A DNA stretch of 5,773 bases from an uncultured Cocleimonas sp. (GTDB taxonomy: Bacteria > Pseudomonadota > Gammaproteobacteria > Thiotrichales > Thiotrichaceae). The notes beneath the pieces were generated by a model. The model ran no database searches, had not been told where the DNA came from, and saw nothing but the letters and a program-made list of their open reading frames with translations. Below are positions 1 through 5,617 of this stretch, piece after piece. A program made the translations under genes and the position numbers. Location of the stretch: the NCBI GenBank assembly GCA_937974135.1, contig CALJIH010000234.1, forward strand, positions 1 through 5,773. Direction: 5' to 3'. Numbering within the stretch: position 1 is the first letter of the stretch; the number at the start of each line of letters is the position of its first letter.

Positions 1-583
1 CCGCTTTACCACTTCGATTTACTCCAATCACATATACGCCTAAAGCTTGGACTTTTTTGGCAGCGGCAGCACCTAAACTTCCTGGACCTATAACCACTAA
101 GGTTTTACCAGCAATCGGCGAGGCATATAACGAATCATAAATGTTATTTCGTTGATTACTGACTACCGCCGGAATATGTGAGTGCAGCATTAACACCGCC
201 ATTAAACCAAATTCACCAGCCTTAGCGGCGTGAATCCCTTTGTTGTTAGTTAAGGTTAAACTCTCCGGCATCCAATCCATAGGGGTAAGATGCTCTACCC
301 CTGATCCAGAGCAATGAATCCATTTCAATTTAGGTGCTAAAGTTGCAAGGTTTTCAGTAGGAAAATTCCAAGTCAACATGACATCAGAATTAGCTATTGA
401 TTTCTCGAAGTTGTCGGTATCCCAGTCTATAAAAAAATCTAATTTATCTTTTAAATCAGGAAACTCAAGCAATACTTCGTCTAAACGCTCTTGAGTAATG
501 GTAAAAACTTCTTCACCTTCGGGTGTATTTGGAAAGGTTCCAGGTGCCCATCGATTGTTTTTAACATGAACTTTTATGGTCAT
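1..583 (-). CDS. D-isomer-specific 2-hydroxyacid dehydrogenase, C-terminal part outside the window
   Basis: The first 194 residues of a D-2-hydroxyacid dehydrogenase, a cytosolic NAD(P)-dependent enzyme that interconverts 2-oxo acids and D-2-hydroxy acids. Visible are the N-terminal substrate-domain element CSGSGVEHL (about 91-99), the TNNKGIHAAKAGEFGL segment (112-127) that matches the family's 'T-x-x-x-G-x-x-x-x-x-x-x-E' hinge, and the nucleotide loop GPGSLG (166-171, GxGxxG). The second Rossmann strand ends in N189-R190-S191 rather than an acidic residue, which in this family suggests NADP(H) preference. The catalytic Arg, Glu and His lie beyond the left edge. The ATG is one base after the Rieske stop codon, with AAAGG inside the end of the Rieske gene as ribosome site, so translation is probably coupled. 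Glyoxylate/hydroxypyruvate reductase-like enzymes are the nearest comparison; the real substrate is unknown. Confidence 0.9.
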   Translation of the reverse strand, partial: MTIKVHVKNNRWAPGTFPNTPEGEEVFTITQERLDEVLLEFPDLKDKLDFFIDWDTDNFEKSIANSDVMLTWNFPTENLATLAPKLKWIHCSGSGVEHLTPMDWMPESLTLTNNKGIHAAKAGEFGLMAVLMLHSHIPAVVSNQRNNIYDSLYASPIAGKTLVVIGPGSLGAAAAKKVQALGVYVIGVNRSGKA

Positions 584-584
584 T

Positions 585-1925
585 TTATAAAGCCTTTAAT
601 TGGCTGATAATTTTTTTATCTCGCTCGTCACCTTCAAGTTCATCCGCGGCAAAAATAATATCCATCACTTGATCATTTGTTTGTTCAAGCAATGCAAAAT
701 CATCGGCATCATCTTTTTTTTGAGGATGATTGATGACGTTATCGCTGCCATAAGTAGGAATGTGATTTGTTGCAAGTTCAGTCGGTTGGGGTGGGGGTGA
801 GCCTTTTTGTAAAGCTCGAATAAAACGCCTAATTTGATGACGATATAAAGCGACACCTTTATCACCGGCGACTAAATTTTCTTTAGTATGATCGGATATC
901 TTGCCCATGCCTTCGACAGCTTCAACATCACCAGGGCTTGCTTGTTTTTCATCATAAGTGCGATCAACAATTTCACCTTGCTCGATCATCTGCATGCCTT
1001 CGGGTGTGTTGTACTCATGAGGATCACCGCGTTCGCCAAAATTACCCCATGCAAATGCGATACAGTTTTCATCATCAACGGGTACTACCCAACGGGTAAA
1101 TGCACTGCGTCCAAAATAACGTTCTTGGGTTCCATCAGCCGCAAATGCAGAACCTGCTTGAGTAAAATTAGGTAGAATTAACTCATTCACTCTAACCCAG
1201 ATATTATCACCAACACGTCTCGATGCAGTGCCTAACACACGTTGTTTGTTGCGATGATAAAATTTGATGAAACCAAGTTTACCAAAACCGTCTGAAAACT
1301 GAGATTGATGTAAAAAGGCAGTATGCACGGGATCAACAATAGCATCTAACACTTGAATCCAATTGCAAGAAAAGGGCGCAGCGTATGGTGTCATGGTCAT
1401 GCCAGGGATATCAAAAGTATCGTAAAAGGGAAAATCTGGCGTTTCTTCAGAAGGTCCGAGATAGGCGAATAACAAACCTTTAAATTCAATCACTGGATAA
1501 GCGCCGAGTTTCACGTTTTGTTTGACACGAATACCTGCTTCGGTCTCATCTTCTCCAGGTATTTCTAAAATAGTACCATCAACATCGAACAACCAACCAT
1601 GATAACAGCAGCGTATTCCTTGATCATCACAACGTCCGTATTCTAATGATGCACGTCGATGAGGGCATTTCTTATGCACTAAGCCGTAATTTCCTGACTT
1701 GTCTTTAAACAAGACGAGTTCTTCGCCCATAATTTTAATCAGTTTTGGTTTGTCAGCGAGTTCACTAGTAATATGAATAGGGTGCCAATAACGGCGTAAA
1801 TACTCACCGCAAGGGGTTTTAGGATCTGTTTGGGTCAGTTCTGTTAGCGATTCGCCTTCTCCAGTTTGTTGGTAACCGTTATACGAAGAAAAATCTGTTT
1901 TTACTGGAATATTAACTGCTGTCAT
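585..1925 (-). CDS. Rieske non-heme iron oxygenase, large subunit, phthalate 4,5-dioxygenase type
   Basis: A 446-residue terminal oxygenase that would use electrons from a separate reductase to activate O2 for hydroxylation, ring oxygenation or O-/N-demethylation. The Rieske [2Fe-2S] site is C87-P-H89, then sixteen residues, then C106-C-Y-H109-G-W. The catalytic iron site is D198-P-V-H201-T-A-F-L-H206, with D198 as the likely electron-bridging Asp and H201/H206 as iron ligands. By alignment with the 'D-x-x-x-x-E' segment of this family, D333 in PGDVEAVEG (331-339) is the probable third ligand. It is followed by a DHTKENLVAGD stretch (345-355) like the 'DR-x-x-E-x-L-x-x-SD' block of phthalate-type oxygenases. 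Length and layout fit single-component alpha-only oxygenases rather than alpha-beta dioxygenases; no small subunit is present. A weak GAGAG ribosome site precedes the ATG. The 64-base gap from the GFA gene suggests the same transcript. Substrate cannot be read from the sequence. Confidence 0.93.
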   Translation of the reverse strand: MTAVNIPVKTDFSSYNGYQQTGEGESLTELTQTDPKTPCGEYLRRYWHPIHITSELADKPKLIKIMGEELVLFKDKSGNYGLVHKKCPHRRASLEYGRCDDQGIRCCYHGWLFDVDGTILEIPGEDETEAGIRVKQNVKLGAYPVIEFKGLLFAYLGPSEETPDFPFYDTFDIPGMTMTPYAAPFSCNWIQVLDAIVDPVHTAFLHQSQFSDGFGKLGFIKFYHRNKQRVLGTASRRVGDNIWVRVNELILPNFTQAGSAFAADGTQERYFGRSAFTRWVVPVDDENCIAFAWGNFGERGDPHEYNTPEGMQMIEQGEIVDRTYDEKQASPGDVEAVEGMGKISDHTKENLVAGDKGVALYRHQIRRFIRALQKGSPPPQPTELATNHIPTYGSDNVINHPQKKDDADDFALLEQTNDQVMDIIFAADELEGDERDKKIISQLKAL

Positions 1926-1989
1926 GACAATGCTCTCATGAAAATTTAATTTTTTGATTTCAAAGACTCTGTTTGAGAATCGTCAATAG

Positions 1990-2349
1990 TTATAAACTTT
2001 TCCCATCAAAAACACCTATATCCGAAATCTTTTCTAGATCAAAATTTTCAAGACAACCCAAATTCACCCGATAATGTCCGGGCATCCGAAGGGTTTGATT
2101 AAATGTAAAAATCCCACACACTTTGCAGAAATAATGTTTCGCTACTTTATTATCAAATTCATACAAACCTAAACTATCATCTTGTTTAACAGAGTAATGT
2201 AGTTTCTCGGGTGAAATCACAAAATCAGTCATCACTGCGCCCTTACGAATGCAAATAGAGCAATTACAACGCAGGCCTGAATTTATTTCATCGTGCTTAA
2301 AATGGAAGCTGACATTACTGCAATGACAACTTCCCTTATAAGTTATCAT
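1990..2349 (-). CDS. GFA/CENP-V family zinc-binding protein
   Basis: A 119-residue protein with the full cysteine pattern of the glutathione-dependent formaldehyde-activating (GFA, also called CENP-V) fold: C8-H-C10, C28-N-C30-S-I-C33 and C75-K-V-C78, with KGSCHC near the start and HYFCKVCG later. These cysteines bind two structural/catalytic zinc ions in studied members. The founding enzyme was proposed to join formaldehyde with glutathione, but most short members like this have no proven role. The ATG overlaps the stop of the upstream dehydrogenase in an ATGA, so the two are almost certainly translationally coupled. Its place between a dehydrogenase and a Rieske oxygenase makes a role with a reactive aldehyde product reasonable but unproven. 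Cytosolic; no signal peptide or membrane segment. Confidence 0.88.
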   Translation of the reverse strand: MITYKGSCHCSNVSFHFKHDEINSGLRCNCSICIRKGAVMTDFVISPEKLHYSVKQDDSLGLYEFDNKVAKHYFCKVCGIFTFNQTLRMPGHYRVNLGCLENFDLEKISDIGVFDGKSL

Positions 2350-3221
2350 CGTGTTTCATCATCAAACTGTTTGAACAATACGGATGTATCAGCACGTGCA
2401 TAACCACGTTTTTGGAGATCAGCATATTTTGCATCAACTTGTTTAGCGGTTGGAAGGTCAATACCAAGTTTTTCAGCTTCATCAAAACAAATGCCTAAAT
2501 CCTTTCTCATCCAATCAATCGCAAAACCGAGATCAAATTCGTTATTCATTGCTGTCTTAGTACGATTTACCATTTGCCAAGAACCTGCTGCACCGTGTTG
2601 TAAAACATCTAACATCATCTCTGGTTCTATATCTGAAGCTTTAGCTAAACGCCATGCTTCTGATAAACCTTCGAGTAAGCCTGCGATACAAAGCTGATTT
2701 ACCATTTTTAAAACTTGGCCTTTACCAGATTCGCCAATTAAAGTGGTTGCCTTAGCATAAGAATTCATAACATCTAGGCATTTATCAAAAGTGCTTTGAT
2801 CGCCTCCCACCATTATCGTCAATACACCCCCTTCGGCACCAGCTTGGCCACCTGAAACAGGTGCATCAAGGAATTCCATATTGAGCTCTTTGGCTTTCGC
2901 ATATAGCTCACGAGCAACGGTTGCTGATGTTGTAGTATGGTCAATGAGTAATGCACCCGGCTTAGCCGCAGCAAATACTTTAGCGTAAATTTCACGAACA
3001 TCATTGTCATTACCTGCACAACTTAAAACGATATCAGCATTTTTAACCGCCTCTTCAACAGTTGCTGCAAATTGACCTTCGTATTCCGTCACCCATTTTT
3101 CGGCTTTAGCAGTAGTACGATTATAAACAGTGACATTATAATCTGCGTTTTTTGCAAGAAAGCCAGCCATTGGGTAACCCATGGTGCCTAGACCTAGAAA
3201 TGTTAAATTTTGTTGTGGCAT
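2346..3221 (-). CDS. Beta-hydroxyacid dehydrogenase, 3-hydroxyisobutyrate dehydrogenase / 2-hydroxy-3-oxopropionate reductase family
   Basis: A 291-residue cytosolic oxidoreductase of full family length. The nucleotide motif GLGTMGYPMA (10-19) opens the protein. The substrate signature DAPVSGGQAGAEGG spans 119-132. The catalytic lysine is K172 in GQVLKMVNQ, with N175 beside it (family motif G-x-x-x-K-x-x-N). K240-D241 in the helical C-terminal domain is also typical. The second Rossmann strand ends in YNRTTAK (33-39); Asn-Arg-Thr here, instead of Asp, points to NADP(H), as in glyoxylate/succinic semialdehyde reductases. Possible reactions include tartronate semialdehyde, succinic semialdehyde or 3-hydroxyisobutyrate interconversion; the sequence does not decide. 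A strong ribosome site (CAGGAG, seven bases before ATG) fixes the start. It is the first gene of the minus-strand set and overlaps the GFA gene by four bases. Confidence 0.93.
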   Translation of the reverse strand: MPQQNLTFLGLGTMGYPMAGFLAKNADYNVTVYNRTTAKAEKWVTEYEGQFAATVEEAVKNADIVLSCAGNDNDVREIYAKVFAAAKPGALLIDHTTTSATVARELYAKAKELNMEFLDAPVSGGQAGAEGGVLTIMVGGDQSTFDKCLDVMNSYAKATTLIGESGKGQVLKMVNQLCIAGLLEGLSEAWRLAKASDIEPEMMLDVLQHGAAGSWQMVNRTKTAMNNEFDLGFAIDWMRKDLGICFDEAEKLGIDLPTAKQVDAKYADLQKRGYARADTSVLFKQFDDETR

Positions 3222-3271
3222 TTTGATACTCCTGTATTTCTGCTACGCACTATTTTATAAATAAATTTGCA

Positions 3272-3300
3272 ATAGTACTTAGTGTAGTTTGAAATACCAA
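3272..3300 (-). promoter_or_regulatory. Candidate sigma-70 promoter of the dehydrogenase-Rieske operon
   Basis: Read on the minus strand, TTGGTA (3300-3295) and TACTAT (3277-3272) are separated by exactly 17 bases; each hexamer matches consensus at four of six positions. Transcription would start near 3265, giving a leader of about 44 bases before the dehydrogenase ATG. The site lies in the 124-base gap between lysR and the operon, so the operon could be expressed independently of lysR. No clear T-N11-A LysR dyad is seen around it. Confidence 0.4.
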
Positions 3301-3345
3301 AAAGTCAGAGCTTTTAGTGTTTTTGTCTTTGAAATCAGTTGAAAA

Positions 3346-4224
3346 TTAATGCTTAAATACCTTCACTATAATTTCTAGCAAAGCTTTAATAATAGGATCT
3401 TCCTCACGAGAATTGAGATAAGCAATTCTTAACGGCAAAGAAAAAGATTCTCTTGGGTATATCGCTATTTCATCATTTTCAAATAATTTTTCTGCTTCAT
3501 CGTCGCGGATAAAAGCAATACCTACACCTGATTTAATTAAAGCAATGGTCGAGTCTTCAGTAGCGCTGGATGTAATCCAGTTTGGTTCGATATTACTATT
3601 CTCAAAAAGACGCTTGATAAATCGATGGTATATACATAAGGGTTCTGGATAAATCCAAGGAAGCTTTAAAAGATCTTTCTCTTCTGCATTTTCTAATTGT
3701 TCTTTCCACTTGGGAGATGCTGCGATAACGGCATTAGTTGTAAAAAGCTCTTTGTAACCAATTTCTTCAAGATAGCTATCACCAGAAAAAAAACTCACGT
3801 CCAATTGTCCGGAACTGACTTTTTTAAGCAACTCTGTACTACTTCCTTGTGTAAGTTGGATCTTGAGACTGGGATATTTTGATAGTAGACAATGATGCCA
3901 CTTCGCTAATTTTAAATAATCGGCGTCAGTATTCAGCCCAATTTTTGCTTGGCCTGTAAGAATACCCTGAAGTGTTTGCGCTTTTAACTTTAAATCATTG
4001 CTGGCATTTAAAACTAATTGTGCTTTTTCACGCAAGGTAATGCCATTATCCGTTAAACGCATGCCTTTTGGCGTACGATCAAAAAGTTTGATTTCAAGTT
4101 GTTCCTCAAGTGCTTTTATATGAGCACTTACCGAAGGTTGGCTAGTAAATAAACGCTCTGCTGCTTGTGTGAGATTGCCTGTATCTGCAACAGTTACAAA
4201 AGATTTTAATTGATATAGTTCCAT
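3346..4224 (-). CDS. LysR-type transcriptional regulator
   Basis: A 292-residue regulator of normal LysR length. The N-terminal winged helix-turn-helix covers residues 1-60, with LTQAAERLFTSQPSVSAHIKALE (18-40) as the turn and recognition helix and LFDRTPKGMRLTDNG (47-61) as the wing. A linker helix (about 62-90) leads to the periplasmic-binding-like effector domain (92-290), including LDVSFFSGD (141-149) and IALIKSGVGIAFIRDD (227-242), which match usual family segments. It probably controls the oxidative operon directly downstream on the same strand in response to a substrate or intermediate. This co-directional layout is less usual than the divergent one. A GAGG ribosome site sits seven bases before the ATG. 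Paired inverted repeats overlap its own likely promoter, so autoregulation is plausible. Confidence 0.93.
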   Translation of the reverse strand: MELYQLKSFVTVADTGNLTQAAERLFTSQPSVSAHIKALEEQLEIKLFDRTPKGMRLTDNGITLREKAQLVLNASNDLKLKAQTLQGILTGQAKIGLNTDADYLKLAKWHHCLLSKYPSLKIQLTQGSSTELLKKVSSGQLDVSFFSGDSYLEEIGYKELFTTNAVIAASPKWKEQLENAEEKDLLKLPWIYPEPLCIYHRFIKRLFENSNIEPNWITSSATEDSTIALIKSGVGIAFIRDDEAEKLFENDEIAIYPRESFSLPLRIAYLNSREEDPIIKALLEIIVKVFKH

Positions 4225-4258
4225 ATCTTTACCTCACAAAATTTCAACTTGTTGAGCC

Positions 4259-4288
4259 ATTGTTAAAAAACATCATTAATGATGTCAT
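4259..4288 (-). promoter_or_regulatory. Candidate lysR promoter
   Basis: On the minus strand ATGACA (4288-4283; five of six matches to the -35 consensus) is followed after 18 bases by AACAAT (4264-4259; four of six matches to -10). Transcription would begin near 4252, about 28 bases before the lysR ATG. The -35 and the spacer lie inside the paired inverted repeats, so a protein bound there would compete with RNA polymerase. Confidence 0.35.
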
Positions 4289-4302
4289 CATTTTTAATGA
4301 TG
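4271..4302. repeat. Two adjacent inverted repeats, possible operator pair
   Basis: CATCATTAATGATG (4271-4284) is a perfect 14-base palindrome. One base later CATCATT-TTT-AATGATG (4286-4302) repeats the same arms with a three-base wider centre. The starts are 15 bases apart, so the two copies are roughly one and a half helical turns apart. They overlap the candidate lysR promoter and may be binding sites for LysR or another dimeric regulator. The minus-strand palindrome is followed by six T residues, but the stem is short and AT-rich, so a terminator is less likely. Confidence 0.55.
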
Positions 4303-4335
4303 GACAATCGGGATTCCTGATAGATAGCTTCTGAT

Positions 4336-4354
4336 AAAACGATTGGATCGTTTT
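4336..4354. repeat. Perfect 8-bp inverted repeat with 3-base centre
   Basis: AAAACGAT (4336-4343), TGG, then ATCGTTTT (4347-4354) forms an exact dyad in the divergent region. It overlaps a weak -35-like TTGGAT for the plus-strand transcript and may be an operator. As an RNA hairpin it would be modest, and the run of T is interrupted, so a terminator is only a second option. Confidence 0.4.
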
Positions 4355-4410
4355 CTTATTGAGGCGTTAAATGAATGCATGGTGTATCTGAAGTGGTAGA
4401 TCATAATTAA

Positions 4411-4475
4411 GGGGGTCTTGATGGCTAATTCAAAGCACAAGGCCTCCAACCATTTAACTAAATATGACGGAGGTC
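4411..4475 (+). promoter_or_regulatory. Candidate two-state mRNA leader masking Shine-Dalgarno sites
   Basis: The segment GGCCTCC (4441-4447) can pair in two mutually exclusive ways. Downstream it pairs over seven bases (one G-U) with GGAGGTC (4469-4475), which contains the ribosome site of the DUF1127 gene. Upstream it pairs over seven bases (two G-U) with GGGGGTC (4411-4417), which is a ribosome site for an ATG at 4421. The downstream hairpin loop also holds ATTT/AAAT arms that could extend it. Ribosome passage or a temperature or ligand effect could therefore choose which start is open. This is inferred from pairing alone; no energy calculation was made. Confidence 0.35.
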
Positions 4476-4579
4476 GATTATGTCGGTTTGCATACAACAA
4501 GATAAGTATAAAAAGAATCAGTTTTGGACATATTGCGCAACTATTGATAGCAATTCATCATTTTCTTCGTTTACTTTGA
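4421..4579 (+). CDS. Candidate leader ORF overlapping the DUF1127 gene
   Basis: An ATG at 4421 has a strong ribosome site, AAGGGGG, five bases upstream, and opens a 52-codon frame ending in TGA at 4577-4579. It runs through the DUF1127 start in another frame. The product begins MANSKHKASNHLTKYDGG, is basic, and matches no family I recognise. Codons 7-9 contain the CCTCC segment that could mask the DUF1127 ribosome site, so translating it would unfold that hairpin. It may act only as a regulatory leader, or be chance; protein-level conservation cannot be judged here. Confidence 0.25.
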   Translation: MANSKHKASNHLTKYDGGRLCRFAYNKISIKRISFGHIAQLLIAIHHFLRLL

Positions 4580-4731
4580 AACAATGGAAATTTATCAAAA
4601 CGATAAAACTATGGAAAAATCGTTATCGACAAAGAAAGATATTAGCAAGTCTTGATCAAAGAGTACTGGATGATATTGGTATAACTTATAGGCAAGCTTT
4701 ACAAGAATCTGCAAAACCTTTCTGGAAATAA
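4480..4731 (+). CDS. DUF1127 domain-containing small protein
   Basis: An 83-residue basic protein. Residues 38-83 carry the DUF1127 (YjiS-like) signature: a tryptophan/arginine-rich start (KLWKNRYRQRK, 43-53), then LASLDQRVLDDIGIT (55-69) and a KPFWK end (79-83), all typical. The first 37 residues are an unmatched Ser/Asn-rich extension with two cysteines. Members are short Arg-rich proteins found across proteobacteria; in alphaproteobacteria some take part in phosphate or RNA-related regulation, but the role in gammaproteobacteria is not established. The start is supported by GGAGG six bases before the ATG, the only Met in this frame. It is transcribed away from lysR and ends at its own terminator, so it looks monocistronic. 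Its function here is unknown. Confidence 0.88.
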   Translation: MSVCIQQDKYKKNQFWTYCATIDSNSSFSSFTLKQWKFIKTIKLWKNRYRQRKILASLDQRVLDDIGITYRQALQESAKPFWK

Positions 4732-4751
4732 AAGACTACTTTATAGTTATC

Positions 4752-4791
4752 AATGGCTTATATTTGTTCAAATATAAGCCATTATTTTTTT
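4752..4791 (+). terminator. Rho-independent terminator after the DUF1127 gene
   Basis: A perfect 15-base stem, AATGGCTTATATTTG (4752-4766) and CAAATATAAGCCATT (4769-4783), closes on two bases (in practice a slightly larger loop) and is followed by A and seven T residues (4785-4791). It lies 20 bases after the DUF1127 stop and separates it from the DoxX gene. Confidence 0.9.
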
Positions 4792-4807
4792 AAGTCATAA
4801 ATTCAAC

Positions 4808-4836
4808 TTGCAAAATTCATCATAAACACGTCAAAT
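4808..4836 (+). promoter_or_regulatory. Candidate sigma-70 promoter of the DoxX gene
   Basis: TTGCAA (4808-4813) and TCAAAT (4831-4836) are 17 bases apart, each with four of six consensus matches. The start would fall near 4843, giving a 26-base leader with the AAGGAGAG ribosome site (4856-4863). Its position just after a strong terminator supports independent transcription. Confidence 0.45.
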
Positions 4837-4868
4837 AGACAGCTCGAACCCCCACAAGGAGAGTGTAA

Positions 4869-5498
4869 ATGACTAAGTTTTTTCTTGGATTTTTTAGTTT
4901 TGGCTGGCTTAGAGGCTTTGATTTTTTACCGCCACTATTGCTACGTTTATTTTTAGCCCCTTTATTATGGGTGTCTGGCAGTAGCAAACTCGGAATTTCT
5001 TTTGATCCATTTACCCTGATGAATACAGATAACGCTGTTTTTCAAGCGACTGCTGCTGGTATAGCAAAAATTCCCTTTATTCCTGATGCCTTAACCAATC
5101 TATTAACCATGTCTGTTGGTATTCTAGAAGTGGTAGGAGCTTTCTTGTTACTGATTGGTTTTGCAGTGCGTTGGATTTCATTGCCTTTGCTCGCGCTAAT
5201 CCTCATGACAGCATTTTTAGCGCTTAATGGTGAAAATATCATCGATGCCATTAAAGGTTTATTCAACACTTATGGTTATACCGATATGAATGACTCTCCA
5301 TTCACAACTTCATTGGTGTACTTCATCATGTTATTAACTCTGTTCTTTATGGGAGCGGGACGTTTCTTCAGCGTCGATTGGTTCTTATATCGTCGTATGA
5401 ACAAAAAAATTATAGCGTCTGATGCAGCTAAATCTGCAGCTCAAGTGAGAAAAGAAGCCAAAGCTGATCCATTTGATTTAGATAATACAACTGACTGA
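4869..5498 (+). CDS. DoxX family inner-membrane protein
   Basis: A 209-residue integral membrane protein with four hydrophobic segments, at about 18-38, 78-98, 102-120 and 147-166. Family marks are RLFLAPLLWVSGSSKL (26-41) in the first helix, ILEVVGAFLLLIGFAVRW (85-102) with its conserved Glu-Gly-Ala, and GAGRFFSVDWFL (162-173) near the end of helix four. After this comes a charged, Ala/Lys-rich cytoplasmic tail (175-209). DoxX proteins are named after a thiosulfate:quinone oxidoreductase subunit of an archaeon, but most bacterial members have no assigned activity, with proposed links to quinones, redox stress or metal-related clusters. The loops 41-77 and 121-146 are longer than in minimal DoxX proteins. 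The start has AAGGAG seven bases upstream. It has its own candidate promoter and terminator, so it appears to be a single-gene unit; no DUF692 or other common DoxX partner is nearby. Confidence 0.85.
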   Translation: MTKFFLGFFSFGWLRGFDFLPPLLLRLFLAPLLWVSGSSKLGISFDPFTLMNTDNAVFQATAAGIAKIPFIPDALTNLLTMSVGILEVVGAFLLLIGFAVRWISLPLLALILMTAFLALNGENIIDAIKGLFNTYGYTDMNDSPFTTSLVYFIMLLTLFFMGAGRFFSVDWFLYRRMNKKIIASDAAKSAAQVRKEAKADPFDLDNTTD

Positions 5499-5517
5499 TT
5501 GCGTTAGTTCAATAATT

Positions 5518-5545
5518 AAAAAGGACGCTTAAGGCGTCCTTTTTT
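5518..5545. terminator. Intrinsic terminator between convergent genes
   Basis: AAAAAGGACGC (5518-5528), loop TTAAG, then GCGTCCTTTTTT (5534-5545). The GC-rich core with flanking A and T tracts works for the DoxX transcript on the plus strand and, because the A tract reads as T on the other strand, also for the Smr-domain gene arriving from the right. It begins 19 bases after the DoxX stop. Confidence 0.9.
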
Positions 5546-5617
5546 AATTGTTTAAGAGATAATGAGTTTATACGTTTAAAAACGCCAAAAAGTAGGGGGG
5601 TGTCTTTTTAAAGAGTT

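Larger units (their letters stand above)
4225..4479. other. Divergent intergenic region between lysR and the DUF1127 gene
   Basis: No convincing long gene lies here. The stretch holds, from left to right, the lysR ribosome site, a candidate lysR promoter, two adjacent inverted repeats, a separate perfect 8-bp dyad, and the leader of the DUF1127 gene. For the plus-strand transcript no clean promoter is seen. The best hexamer pairs are TTGGAT (4343-4348) with TTAAAT (4367-4372) at 18 bases, and TTGAGG (4359-4364) with TGTATC (4383-4388) at 18 bases. Both are weak. Confidence 0.7.

Noticed and set aside
888..1175. Plus-strand open frame of 95 codons inside the Rieske gene
   Set aside because: It lies wholly antisense to a well-supported oxygenase gene with intact metal sites and has no family features.
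1958..1986. Possible internal promoter before the Rieske gene (TTGACG, 17 bases, TTGAAA on the minus strand)
   Set aside because: The -35 is good but the -10 matches consensus at only three of six positions, and the gap is short enough for simple co-transcription.
3299..3315. Possible lysR terminator hairpin AAAAG-CTCTGA-CTTTTT on the minus strand
   Set aside because: The stem has only five pairs, four of them A-T; too weak to call a terminator.
4271..4284. Palindrome plus six T residues as a minus-strand intrinsic terminator upstream of lysR
   Set aside because: The stem is at most five pairs once a loop is allowed and mostly A-T, and no minus-strand gene lies upstream for it to terminate; an operator role fits better.
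4294..4500. Minus-strand open frame of 68 codons across the divergent region
   Set aside because: It runs antisense through the DUF1127 start and leader, has no recognisable family features, and covers the regulatory repeats; best explained as chance.
5042..5269. Minus-strand open frame of 75 codons inside the DoxX gene
   Set aside because: A shadow of the DoxX coding frame; no ribosome site or family resemblance.
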